A stretch of DNA of 64,000 bases, from positions 62,001 to 126,000 of the forward strand of contig NZ_LIXJ01000004.1 of NCBI RefSeq assembly GCF_001905795.1, written 5' to 3'. Numbering within the stretch: position 1 is the stretch's first letter; each line of letters begins with the position of its first letter. This stretch comes from Streptomyces sp. CB01580. GTDB lineage: Bacteria > Actinomycetota > Actinomycetes > Streptomycetales > Streptomycetaceae. The notes under the pieces were generated by a model. The model searched no databases. It worked only from the letters and a program-made list of their open reading frames with translations, and had not been told where the DNA came from. This document shows, one piece after another, positions 46,267-54,150 of the stretch. The position numbers and the translations under genes were made by a program.

Positions 46267-46989
46267 TCAGGGCAGGAGGTAGCCGAGCGTCCCACCCATG
46301 ATCTGCCCCTCGCAGTCGGCCTGGTGGGACTCGAAGATCTGCCGATTCTCCTTGCGCAGGCAGCGCAGCAGCGGCAGGCTCGGCGTCCCGGCGGGCGGTG
46401 CGGCGTACAGCCAGCCGAGGCGCGTCACATACGTCTGGCCCTCGCAGCCGACGTCGGTGGTGGCGAAGTGGTCCCCGCGCACCTGGCAGAGGTAGAGAGG
46501 CATGGTGTCCGGGTTGGACGCGGTGAACAGGGTGCCCAGCGGGCCCTGGAGGTCGTAGCCGACGGGGGCGTCCCACGGGGTGCTCAGGGTGTCGGACTTC
46601 TTGTGGTAGCGGTAGAGCACGAAGGTCGGGGAGCCCACATTGGGCTCCCCGGTGCACAGGTACTCGATGTGCACCTGCACCCACCCGTTCGGGAGCGAGT
46701 TGACGACGGCGGGGCCGGCGCTCACCCGGCAGTCGGAGCGCGCGAAGCCGCGGGCGACCGCCGCATCGAGTCCGCTCTGCCGGGCGGACTGCTCGGCGAC
46801 GTTCAGCGGGCCGCTGCCGAAGCCCTTGACGTAGAGCTTGACGGGCCCGACGGACGCGGTGGCGGCCGGGGCCGCAACGGATGCGGGTGCGGCCCCGGCC
46901 GCGACGGCGGTGCCGCCGAACGCAGTCAGGGAGAGCGCTGTGGCGAGAGCGGCGGCGGACCGGCCGATGGCGCGGCGGAACAACCTCAC
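46267..46989 (-). CDS. Secreted protein of unknown function
   Basis: About 240 residues. Signal peptide at the start: basic RLFRRAIGRS, hydrophobic AAALATALSLTAFGGTAVA, then an Ala-rich linker. The mature part has several cysteines (RSDCRVSAG, EYLCTGEPN, YLCQVRG, VGCEGQTYV, LLRCLRKE, ADCEGQIMG) that may pair. No known domain recognised. The GTG at 46987-46989 has GAGGT upstream at proper distance; an ATG two codons earlier (46995) is the alternative. The gap to the next gene (46990-47299) has nothing convincing. Confidence 0.7.
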   Translation of the reverse strand: MRLFRRAIGRSAAALATALSLTAFGGTAVAAGAAPASVAAPAATASVGPVKLYVKGFGSGPLNVAEQSARQSGLDAAVARGFARSDCRVSAGPAVVNSLPNGWVQVHIEYLCTGEPNVGSPTFVLYRYHKKSDTLSTPWDAPVGYDLQGPLGTLFTASNPDTMPLYLCQVRGDHFATTDVGCEGQTYVTRLGWLYAAPPAGTPSLPLLRCLRKENRQIFESHQADCEGQIMGGTLGYLLP

Positions 46990-47299
46990 GGGCATACCTC
47001 GTTCCGGCAGGCCGGTGCGCGCCTTCCCTACGAGGCCATGCGCACCGGCGGGGTCAGTACGACAGGCCATGACTATCAAGCGGAATAGACGCTGTTGGCA
47101 CACGTCACGCGGTATGTCCGGTTCCGTGAGGATGCTGGCCGAATGGACACTCTTGACCGCGCGCCAGCTGCCCGGGCAGGGGGCCAGGGCAAGTTCCCCG
47201 CCGGGCACGCGTAGAGGGTCGTTCCGGGGTACGGGTCCCGCCCGCACGCCAAGCCCGGCACCCTCTCGCGTCAACCACGCCTACGCCTTTCGGTCCGAG

Positions 47300-47506
47300 T
47301 CAGCCGCTGAAGGCATCGGCCTTCACCCCGTCGATGAACGCGGCCCAGCCCGCCGGGGCGTAGAACTGGAGCCCGCCGTCGGGGTTCTTGCTGTCGCGCA
47401 CGGCCCGCCCGCCGTCGGCGGTCTGGGCGACCTCGACGCAGTCCTGGCCTGCGCTCTGGGAGGCACTGGCCTTCTTGAACGCGGTCACGATTTCCTGGTG
47501 CTTCAT
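47300..47506 (-). CDS. DUF397 domain protein
   Basis: 68-residue DUF397 protein of the type paired with XRE regulators in Streptomyces. FKKASASQSAGQDCVEVAQTADGG and VRDSKNPDGGLQFYAPAGWAAFIDGV are the family signature. The role of the family is linked to development (bldB/whiJ-type loci) but is not known in detail. ATG at 47504-47506 overlaps the regulator's stop by four bases. Confidence 0.9.
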   Translation of the reverse strand: MKHQEIVTAFKKASASQSAGQDCVEVAQTADGGRAVRDSKNPDGGLQFYAPAGWAAFIDGVKADAFSG

Positions 47507-48384
47507 GCCTCTTCCTTTTCGCTCTCCGGAATGCCACGCAGAGTCTTCCTGATGAACTCAAGACTCTGTTCCGGGGTCAGGGCCGACGCCGCCAGAGCCT
47601 CGAAGATCCGCGTATGGCCCGCCATCTCCTCCAGATCTTCGAGAAGCACGGTGCTGGTTGTCGTGTCGTAGGCGACGACCTCCGGCGCCGGTTCGGGACC
47701 GAAACTGAGCATCACGAAGTGTGACGACAGGTGAGCCGCGCGCCACTCGGACAACGGGAGCACCTGAACACGCACGTTCTGCCGCTGTGCCACACACAGG
47801 ATGTGCTCAAGCTGTTCGCGGTGAACCTTCGGTGAAGGCATGGGCGCCATAAGCACCGGTTCCCAGATGATCGCCGCGAACCGTGCGCCGCCTTCCTCGA
47901 TGAGGCTCCTCCTCATAGCCCTCATCGCCAGCGCCTCGTCCACCGATTCAGCCGAATGAACGGTGAGGTCCGAACTCATCAACGTTCGGAGGTAGTCATC
48001 GGTTTGAAGCAGACCCGGCACGAAGAGCGGCTGCCACGTCCGAATGAAGGTGGCATCGGTCTCCAGCGTGATGAAGTCGGCAAACCCCGCCTCCCGGGTC
48101 ACCCAACTGAAGTTGAGCCACCATCCGCGCTTGTTCGAGTCACGCGCCAACTGCTCCAGGCGCCGGTACACCGCAGGGTCTTCGACCCCGTACAGCTCCA
48201 GGAGCAGCCGCACATCGCCAGGGCGGGCCGACACCTGGCCAGCTTCAATCCGGCTGATCTTGGCCTTCGATCCCACGATGTGATCGGCGGCGTGCTGTTG
48301 ATCGAGCTTCGCCGCCTCCCGGTACCTCCTGAGCGCCGCACCCAGCCGCCTACTGCGCACAGTAGGGCGTCCACCTGCGGGCAT
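47503..48384 (-). CDS. XRE-family regulator with DUF5753 domain
   Basis: 293 residues. N-terminal helix-turn-helix (LGAALRRYREAAKLDQQHAADHIVGSKAKISRIEAGQ), then the DUF5753 sensor-like domain from about residue 95 (FADFITLETDATFIRTWQPLFVPGLLQT and LPLSEWRAAHLSSHFVML). ATG at 48382-48384 with AGGAGGGGAC ahead. Together with DUF397 and the divergent ATP-binding gene this is the classic Streptomyces whiJ-like triad. Confidence 0.93.
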   Translation of the reverse strand: MPAGGRPTVRSRRLGAALRRYREAAKLDQQHAADHIVGSKAKISRIEAGQVSARPGDVRLLLELYGVEDPAVYRRLEQLARDSNKRGWWLNFSWVTREAGFADFITLETDATFIRTWQPLFVPGLLQTDDYLRTLMSSDLTVHSAESVDEALAMRAMRRSLIEEGGARFAAIIWEPVLMAPMPSPKVHREQLEHILCVAQRQNVRVQVLPLSEWRAAHLSSHFVMLSFGPEPAPEVVAYDTTTSTVLLEDLEEMAGHTRIFEALAASALTPEQSLEFIRKTLRGIPESEKEEA

Positions 48385-48604
48385 GTCCCCTCCTCTTACC
48401 GCGTGTGACCAGTCTGCACGTCAACGAACGCTACACGCCAGGAACTTGCCACCTGAGAGTGACGTGCAAATTCTCGATGACTCGCTGTTGCATTCAGGCG
48501 GATTCGCGATCTACCGTGAGGTGCATCACGAAGCGTGCTCGTTAGCGCACACTCCGTGACCACGATTCCGTCTGCCCACGCTCACCCACGACCTTGGGGG
48601 ACCC

Positions 48605-49009
48605 ATGTCCGGGCGCACGTACATCAAGAGATTCCGGGTCCGCAGGGACTCCGTTCCAGCGGCCCGGCGCCACGCCGAGCACGTCCTGACCGAATGGAGA
48701 CTTGGCGGGCTCATCGACGACACCGCCCTGATCGTCAGCGAGTTGACGACCAACGTCGTCAGCCATGCCAAGGGCACCGGTGACTACTTCGAGCTGGGTC
48801 TACGCCGTCGTCACGGCGCCCTCGTGCTGGAGGTGTCCGACTCCTACCAGTGGCACATGCCCGAACTGTGCACGCCGTCACTGGACGACGTTTCGGGCCG
48901 GGGCCTGGTCATCGTCGATGCCCTCGCAGCGAAGTGGGGCGTACGGCCGCGCGATCCGGGCAAGACCGTGTGGGCGCAACTGCCCATCGGGCGGCGCGAA
49001 TCGCCCTGA
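48605..49009 (+). CDS. ATP-binding protein, anti-sigma-factor kinase-like (HATPase_c)
   Basis: 134-residue RsbW-like ATPase domain: ALIVSELTTNVVSHAKGTG is the N-box, SDSYQWHMP is the G1-like region, and DDVSGRGLVIVDALAAKWGVRP closes the ATP site. No C-terminal extension. It stands upstream, divergent from the XRE/DUF397 pair, with about 220 bp between them. ATG at 48605 after GGGGGACCC. The true kinase activity is unproven. Confidence 0.88.
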   Translation: MSGRTYIKRFRVRRDSVPAARRHAEHVLTEWRLGGLIDDTALIVSELTTNVVSHAKGTGDYFELGLRRRHGALVLEVSDSYQWHMPELCTPSLDDVSGRGLVIVDALAAKWGVRPRDPGKTVWAQLPIGRRESP

Positions 49010-49108
49010 GGGCCGGGCTCCCCGGCCGTGGACCGTCCGGCCACACCCGCAGCACGTACGTACGGGTGCGGACGGGGCCCTGCCCGCAGGTGCGGGCACG
49101 TCACCGGC

Positions 49109-50068
49109 TCAACGAGCCCCTGTGTCCACGCTGTTGTCCCTGCCCGTGTCGAGGGAGTCCGCGATATGGGTCATGACGGACCAGATGATCTCCTTGCGGC
49201 ACCGGCTCATGCCCTTGGACCCGATGTACAGGGTGTTGTCCCTGCCGACCCGGTAGTTGTCCCGGCTGCCGTCCGCCTTGAGCTTGACGCCCTCCATGCG
49301 GCGCAGGAGATGAGGAACGGTGATGGCGATCTCGTCGTCCCCCACGCCGATCCGGGTGACCTCGTCCCAGGGGATCTCGTCGGCGGCGCCGTCGAGGTAG
49401 AAGTACGTGGCGCCGATCTCGAAGGGGCTGTACTTGACGTCGCCGCCCTCGGCCAGTTCGCGCAGGACGAGCCGCACCCGGGCCTCGACGACGCGGTCGA
49501 CGATCCCGGGGAACATCGATGTCAGATTGCCCGTGGAACGCAGGAACGTGTGCAGGAAGCCACCGCCGAGGTCGGGCAGGAAGTAGTTTCCGGACAGTTC
49601 CTCGCTCCCCGGCCCGGGCGCCGTCTCCATACGGGCGACGACCTTGTCCGACAGCGGTCGCGACGACCCGTTGACGTACGTGGCCTCGCGGGTCAGCGTG
49701 ACGTCGTGGAGCTCCTCCCACTTGTACGCCCACCGCACCTTGCGCCGCCCCCGGTAGACGATCCCGTCCTCGTACAGGTCCAGCCAGGAGACGAAGGAAC
49801 GGATCAGTCTGGCCGCTCCCCAGACGGACAGCAGGACGCAGACGGTGTCGAACACGAGGTGACCGATGCCGTGCGTGGCGAAGGACTCGCCCAGGAACAG
49901 GAAGAACGCGACCATCGGGACGACGGTCATGGCGAGCTTTCCCATCGTCGGGCGTTCCCGGTAGCGCGCGATCATCCGGCCCAGCTCCGCCGGGTCCGCC
50001 GTCCGCCGCCCCTTTCCGCCCGTGCCGCTCCCGCCGCCCCTGCCGCGCTCGCCGCTCCGGTCCGCCAT
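49109..50068 (-). CDS. Membrane protein with PH-like domain, unknown function
   Basis: About 319 residues. Hydrophilic Arg/Gly-rich start (MADRSGERGRGG), then two membrane segments (TVVPMVAFFLFLG, TVCVLLSVWGAARLI). A cytoplasmic-like domain follows with YEDGIVYRGRRKVRWAYKWEELHDVTLTREATYV, reminiscent of PH-like YdbS/YcxB folds, and later IPWDEVTRIGVGDDEIAI. No enzyme motif. The ATG at 50066-50068 has GGAGAG ahead and is preferred to the upstream start at 50146. Confidence 0.65.
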   Translation of the reverse strand: MADRSGERGRGGGSGTGGKGRRTADPAELGRMIARYRERPTMGKLAMTVVPMVAFFLFLGESFATHGIGHLVFDTVCVLLSVWGAARLIRSFVSWLDLYEDGIVYRGRRKVRWAYKWEELHDVTLTREATYVNGSSRPLSDKVVARMETAPGPGSEELSGNYFLPDLGGGFLHTFLRSTGNLTSMFPGIVDRVVEARVRLVLRELAEGGDVKYSPFEIGATYFYLDGAADEIPWDEVTRIGVGDDEIAITVPHLLRRMEGVKLKADGSRDNYRVGRDNTLYIGSKGMSRCRKEIIWSVMTHIADSLDTGRDNSVDTGAR

Positions 50069-50177
50069 GGTCTCTCCCCCTCGCTCGACCCCTTGTCGTC
50101 TTCGTTCGCTCAACGGCGGGTGCGGCGACCGGCGTTCGGCGCCCATCGCCTCCCGGCTCCGATGTGCTGTCCGCAGC

Positions 50178-51170
50178 CTATGCCCGCCCCGGGCGGGCGG
50201 CGGGCCCGGCGTCCACCAGCACGTCCCCCGCGTCCGTACGGAAGTACAGCACCGACCGACCGGCCCGGCGCCGGTCCACCAGACCGGAGTCCAACAGCAC
50301 CTTGAGATGGCGGCCCACCGAGCCCAGGCCCTGTCCGGTCAGCGCCACGAGCTGGGTGGTGCTCTTGGGTTGCGCGAGGAGGACCAGGACCGCCGCCCGC
50401 GCGGGGCCGAGCAGCCGGCCCAGGGCGTCCGGCGCCCGTGCGCGGTCCGCGTCGGCCAGGGCGCCCGAGCACGGGTAGACGATCGCGTAGCGCAGGGCGT
50501 CGTCGGCCCAGGACACCCAGCCCGCCTTCTGCGTGACCGGTACGAGGAGCAGCCGCGCCCCGGACAGTTGCTTCGGCGGGTAGTCGTGCGCGTTGATCCG
50601 GAGCCGGCTGCCGCCGAGCCACCGCATCCCCGGGCGCAGACCGCTGAGGGCGGCGGCCCAGCCGTCCCGGCTCAGCTGCCCGGTCCGTGCGACCACGTCC
50701 GCCTCGATGATCCGGCGGCGGCGCGACCAGTCCGGCAGGACGGTGTGCCGCCAGACCCAGTGCAGGACGTCGGCGGCGGACCGGGCCAGGTCGTCGCGGT
50801 CCAGGAGCCGCGGGAACGGCCGGTCGCCGAGGGACGGCACGAGGTCGGACCGGGCGCGCTCGGGTGTGGTGGCCCGGACCGGGGCCAGCTCCTCCTCGAA
50901 GGTCGGCGTGCCCTCGCCCGTCGGGGTGGGGGTGATGAAGTCCGCGTTCCAGCTGCCGCAGAGCGCCACCGGTACGAGAAGTGCCGCCACCGGGTCGGCG
51001 GCCTGCCGGGCCCGGTAGGCGGGCAGATGGGCGTCGAGCCAGGACCGTTCAGCGGGGTGACCGGCGCTCCCCCGCTCCAGGGACTTCAGGGCGGCGACGG
51101 TCTCGGCGAGCGGTGAGACGACGAACCGGCTCCCGGCGAGCGTGTCCGTGTTGATCTCCCACAGGCCCAT
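50178..51170 (-). CDS. ArsR-family transcriptional regulator with N-terminal DUF5937-like region
   Basis: About 330 residues. The C-terminal winged helix (AAVLVLLAQPKSTTQLVALTGQGLGSVGRHLKVLLDSGLVDRRRAGRSVLYFRT) is a clear ArsR/SmtB HTH. The long N-terminal part (MGLWEINTDTLAGSRFVVSPLAETVAALKSL onward) is typical of actinobacterial ArsR proteins with DUF5937. The ATG at 51168-51170 has GGAGG nine bases upstream. Divergent from the MFS gene, 61 bp apart, with a palindrome between them. Confidence 0.88.
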   Translation of the reverse strand: MGLWEINTDTLAGSRFVVSPLAETVAALKSLERGSAGHPAERSWLDAHLPAYRARQAADPVAALLVPVALCGSWNADFITPTPTGEGTPTFEEELAPVRATTPERARSDLVPSLGDRPFPRLLDRDDLARSAADVLHWVWRHTVLPDWSRRRRIIEADVVARTGQLSRDGWAAALSGLRPGMRWLGGSRLRINAHDYPPKQLSGARLLLVPVTQKAGWVSWADDALRYAIVYPCSGALADADRARAPDALGRLLGPARAAVLVLLAQPKSTTQLVALTGQGLGSVGRHLKVLLDSGLVDRRRAGRSVLYFRTDAGDVLVDAGPAARPGRA

Positions 51171-51173
51171 GAC

Positions 51174-51193
51174 GTTTCGCCTCCGCGCGAAAC
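51174..51193. promoter_or_regulatory. Palindromic operator between arsR-like and MFS genes
   Basis: GTTTCGC-N6-GCGAAAC, a perfect 7-bp inverted repeat, lies in the 61-bp divergent gap. The expected site for the ArsR-family protein encoded to its left. It overlaps the regulator's ribosome binding site. Confidence 0.7.
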
Positions 51194-51231
51194 AGTAACG
51201 GCCCGCGCCGACGCCCGCCCAGACTCCCCGC

Positions 51232-52500
51232 ATGCGCACCTACCGGGAACTCTTCCGGGTGCCGCGGTTCCGGCCGTTCTTCGCGATCAGCGCCCTGCAG
51301 GTCGCCGCGTCGACGGTGAGCGGGCCGGCCCTGGGCACCCTCGTCTACTCCGCCACCGATTCGCCGCTGCTGGCCGCCCTGTCCATGTTCGGCCCCTCGC
51401 TCGCCCAGGTGATCGGGGCGACCCTGCTGATGTCGGCGGCGGACCGGCTGCCGCCCCGGGCCGCGATGAGCGGCATGGCGCTCGCCTTCGCGGCGGCGAC
51501 CGCCATGCTCGCCGTACCCGGGCTCCCGCTGCCGGGCGTCTTCGCGATCGTCCTGGTCCAGGGGGTGGTCGCCGCGGTGGGCGGCGGGGTGCGGTACGGA
51601 CTGCTCCACGAGATCCTGCCCAAGGACGGCTATCTGCTGGGGCGTTCGGTGCTGAACATGTGCACCGGTCTGGCGCAGGTCGGCGGGTACGCGGTCGGCG
51701 GGCTGCTGGTGGTGGCGCTGTCCGCGCGCGGGACGCTGCTGGTAGCCGCCTGCCTGTACGCGGCGGGGGCGGCCGTGGCCCGGTTCGGGCTGGCGCGCCG
51801 TCCGCCCCGGTCCTCCGGGCGGCCTTCGGTCGGCGAGACGTGGCGGGTCAACCGGATGCTGTGGTCCTCGGGCCCGCGCCGCCGCACGTATCTCGCGCTC
51901 TGGGTGCCGAACGGGCTGGTCGTCGGCTGCGAGTCGCTGTTCGTCCCGTACGCCCCCGGGCACGCGGGGCTCCTCTTCTCCTTCGCCGCGCTGGGGATGC
52001 TCGTCGGGGACACGGTGGTGGGCCGGTTCGCCGCTCCTTTGCGGCGGGGACGGGCGGCCACACCGCTGCTGCTGCTCCTGGCCGCGCCCTACCTGGTGTT
52101 CGCCGCACGTCCGGGGCTGCCCCTCGCGCTCGCCCTGGCCGCGCTCGCCTCGGTCGGGTTCGGGGCGAGCCTGCTGTTCCAGGAACGGCTGATGGCCCTG
52201 ACCCCGGACGGGATCACCGGCCAGGCGCTCGGGCTGCACGCCTCCGGCATGCTCACCATGCAGGGGGTCGCGGCGGCGCTCGCGGGCTCCGTCGCCCAAC
52301 TGACCTCGCCGGCAACGGCGATGGCCGTGATGGCGGGGGCCTCCCTCACGGTCACCCTGGCCCTGGCGGCGGCCGGGCGACGGGACACGGAAGCGGCGGG
52401 CACCGGGCCGACGGACACCGGTCCCGTCGGCCCCGGTCCCGTGGATCCCGGTACGGCGGACGCGGGGCCCGGTACGCGGCGGGGTGTCAGCGCGGAGTGA
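51232..52500 (+). CDS. MFS transporter
   Basis: 422 residues with about 12 hydrophobic segments, beginning MRTYRELFRVPRFRPFFAIS, the typical start of small-molecule exporters in Streptomyces. DRLPPRAAMSGMALAFAAATAM and GLTGLAQVGGYAVGGLL-type segments fit MFS_1. The C-terminal tail is Gly/Pro/Thr/Asp-rich. Its stop overlaps the GNAT gene's end by 14 bp. Likely regulated by the divergent ArsR protein through the palindrome at 51174. Substrate unknown. Confidence 0.88.
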   Translation: MRTYRELFRVPRFRPFFAISALQVAASTVSGPALGTLVYSATDSPLLAALSMFGPSLAQVIGATLLMSAADRLPPRAAMSGMALAFAAATAMLAVPGLPLPGVFAIVLVQGVVAAVGGGVRYGLLHEILPKDGYLLGRSVLNMCTGLAQVGGYAVGGLLVVALSARGTLLVAACLYAAGAAVARFGLARRPPRSSGRPSVGETWRVNRMLWSSGPRRRTYLALWVPNGLVVGCESLFVPYAPGHAGLLFSFAALGMLVGDTVVGRFAAPLRRGRAATPLLLLLAAPYLVFAARPGLPLALALAALASVGFGASLLFQERLMALTPDGITGQALGLHASGMLTMQGVAAALAGSVAQLTSPATAMAVMAGASLTVTLALAAAGRRDTEAAGTGPTDTGPVGPGPVDPGTADAGPGTRRGVSAE

Positions 52501-52945
52501 GCACGTACTCCATCAGCGGCAGCACGCGCCCGGGGATCGAGCCCGACGGGGTCTCCCCGATCCGGACCGCGCCCATCGCCCGGTAGAACGGCTCCGCGTT
52601 CGGGTCGGCGTCGATGGTGAGGCGGGCGAAGCCGAGGCGTCGGGCCTTTGCCGCGGTGTGCTCGAACAGGCGCCGCCCGATGCCCCGGCCGATCGCGCCG
52701 GGGGCGATGAACATCATGCCGAGGGCGCCCTCGGGCGGGATGCCGTCCAGGGTGGTGAAGCCGAGGACGCGCCCGTCCTCCTCGGCGACCGTCGTGCGAC
52801 GGCGCTCGACGTCGGCGGGAATCAGGGTGAGCTCGTCGCGGCAGGCGGCGAGGAACGCCTCGTCGTAGTCCCAGTACCCCTTCGACTCCAGTGCCAGTTC
52901 GGTCAGCAATCCGGCCTCGTGCGCCCGTGCCGGTCGCAGGTCCAT
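52487..52945 (-). CDS. GNAT N-acetyltransferase
   Basis: 152-residue single GNAT domain: MDLRPARAHEAGLLTELALESKGYWDYDEAFLAACRDEL start, MFIAPGAIGRGIGRRLFEH with the acetyl-CoA R/Q-x-x-G-x-G/A core, and FYRAMGAVRIGETPSGSIPGR at the end. The ATG at 52943-52945 has GGAGGGG about seven bases upstream; the frame extends upstream falsely. Converges on the MFS gene with a 14-bp overlap. Confidence 0.88.
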   Translation of the reverse strand: MDLRPARAHEAGLLTELALESKGYWDYDEAFLAACRDELTLIPADVERRRTTVAEEDGRVLGFTTLDGIPPEGALGMMFIAPGAIGRGIGRRLFEHTAAKARRLGFARLTIDADPNAEPFYRAMGAVRIGETPSGSIPGRVLPLMEYVLTPR

Positions 52946-53279
52946 GTCCGCCCCTCCGTCGTCCCCGTGCCGTCGGTCCCTCGTCCCGTCCCGCTCCGGT
53001 GTTCCACCCCTCCGCTCGGCTCCTTCGCCGCCGTCGGGGGCTCGCCGGGCCGGGACTGCCGGACCATGATCCATGCTGTCGCTCATGGACGCCACGGACT
53101 TCCGGCGCCCGACGGCCGCCTCCTGCCGCGCCGTACGCCTGACGGGCCGCCCGACGGGCCGCCCACCGTGCGCAGGGGCACGGGGTGCGTGGGGCCGGCT
53201 CATGGCCCGGTCCCACGCACCCCCGTCGTCACCCCGTCGTCACGTCGTCGGCGCCGCCTTCGCCGGGCGGTCACCGCGC

Positions 53280-53930
53280 TCAGTCGAAGATCGGGCCCTG
53301 CGTACGCGTCCGCTTGATCTCGTAGAAGCCGGGGATCGACGCCACGAGCAGCGTGCCGTCCCACAGCTTCGCCGCCTCCTCGCCCTTCGGGGCGGGGGTG
53401 ACGACCGGACCGAAGAAGGCGATCTGCTCGCCGTCCGCGCCCGGGACGGCGATGACAGGGGTGCCGACGTCCTGGCCGACCTTGTCGATGCCCTCCTTGT
53501 GGGAGGCGCGCAGCTCGGTGTCGTAGGTGTCGGAGTCCGCGTGGTCGGCCAGCTCGGCGGGCAGGCCGACGTCCTCCAGCGCGCCCACGATCGCCTCGCG
53601 GGTGGCGCCCTCGCCCCGGTTGTGGAAGCGGGTGCCGAGCGCCGTGTAGAGCGGGCCGACGATGTCGTCGCCGTACTTCTGCTGGGCGGCGACGACCACG
53701 CGGACCGGGCCCCACGCCTGGTTCTCCAGCATGTCCCGGTACTCCTCGGGCAGCTCGTCGAGCTTGTCCTCGTTGAGGACGGCCAGGCTCATCACATGCC
53801 AGCGGACCTCGACGTCACGGACCTTCTCCACCTCCAGCATCCAGCGGGAGGTCATCCACGCCCAGGGGCAGAGCGGGTCGAACCAGAAGTCGACGGGGGT
53901 CCTGCCGGTCGCCGTGCTGTTCTCGGACAT
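53280..53930 (-). CDS. DsbA-family thioredoxin-fold protein (mycothiol-dependent-reductase-like)
   Basis: 216 residues, DsbA/FrnE type without signal peptide. Active site DPLCPWAWMTSRW has Cys21 in C-P-W-A, so it keeps only one redox Cys. The helix insertion and the cis-Pro loop near TPVIAVPGADGEQ fit the fold. Related mycobacterial proteins (Rv2466c type) act as mycothiol-linked reductases; assignment here is inference. ATG at 53928-53930 has GAGGAGAG upstream. Confidence 0.85.
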   Translation of the reverse strand: MSENSTATGRTPVDFWFDPLCPWAWMTSRWMLEVEKVRDVEVRWHVMSLAVLNEDKLDELPEEYRDMLENQAWGPVRVVVAAQQKYGDDIVGPLYTALGTRFHNRGEGATREAIVGALEDVGLPAELADHADSDTYDTELRASHKEGIDKVGQDVGTPVIAVPGADGEQIAFFGPVVTPAPKGEEAAKLWDGTLLVASIPGFYEIKRTRTQGPIFD

Positions 53931-54150
53931 CTCTCTCCTCATCGGGGCCTCATCGCACGTGATGCGGGCGTGCGCCCGTGCCTGCATACGCACATGCGGG
54001 CGTGCGCACATCTGCGCACAACGCCGTCGTGCGCACCGCTCATTCCCGCGCGCGGCCGGTCGACGACATGGCCGCCCGGCCGGGCGACGGCATGGGAGGA
54101 TCAAAGTAATCGAACGTACACAAAGGAACGTGACACAAAGGAGTGTGCCC

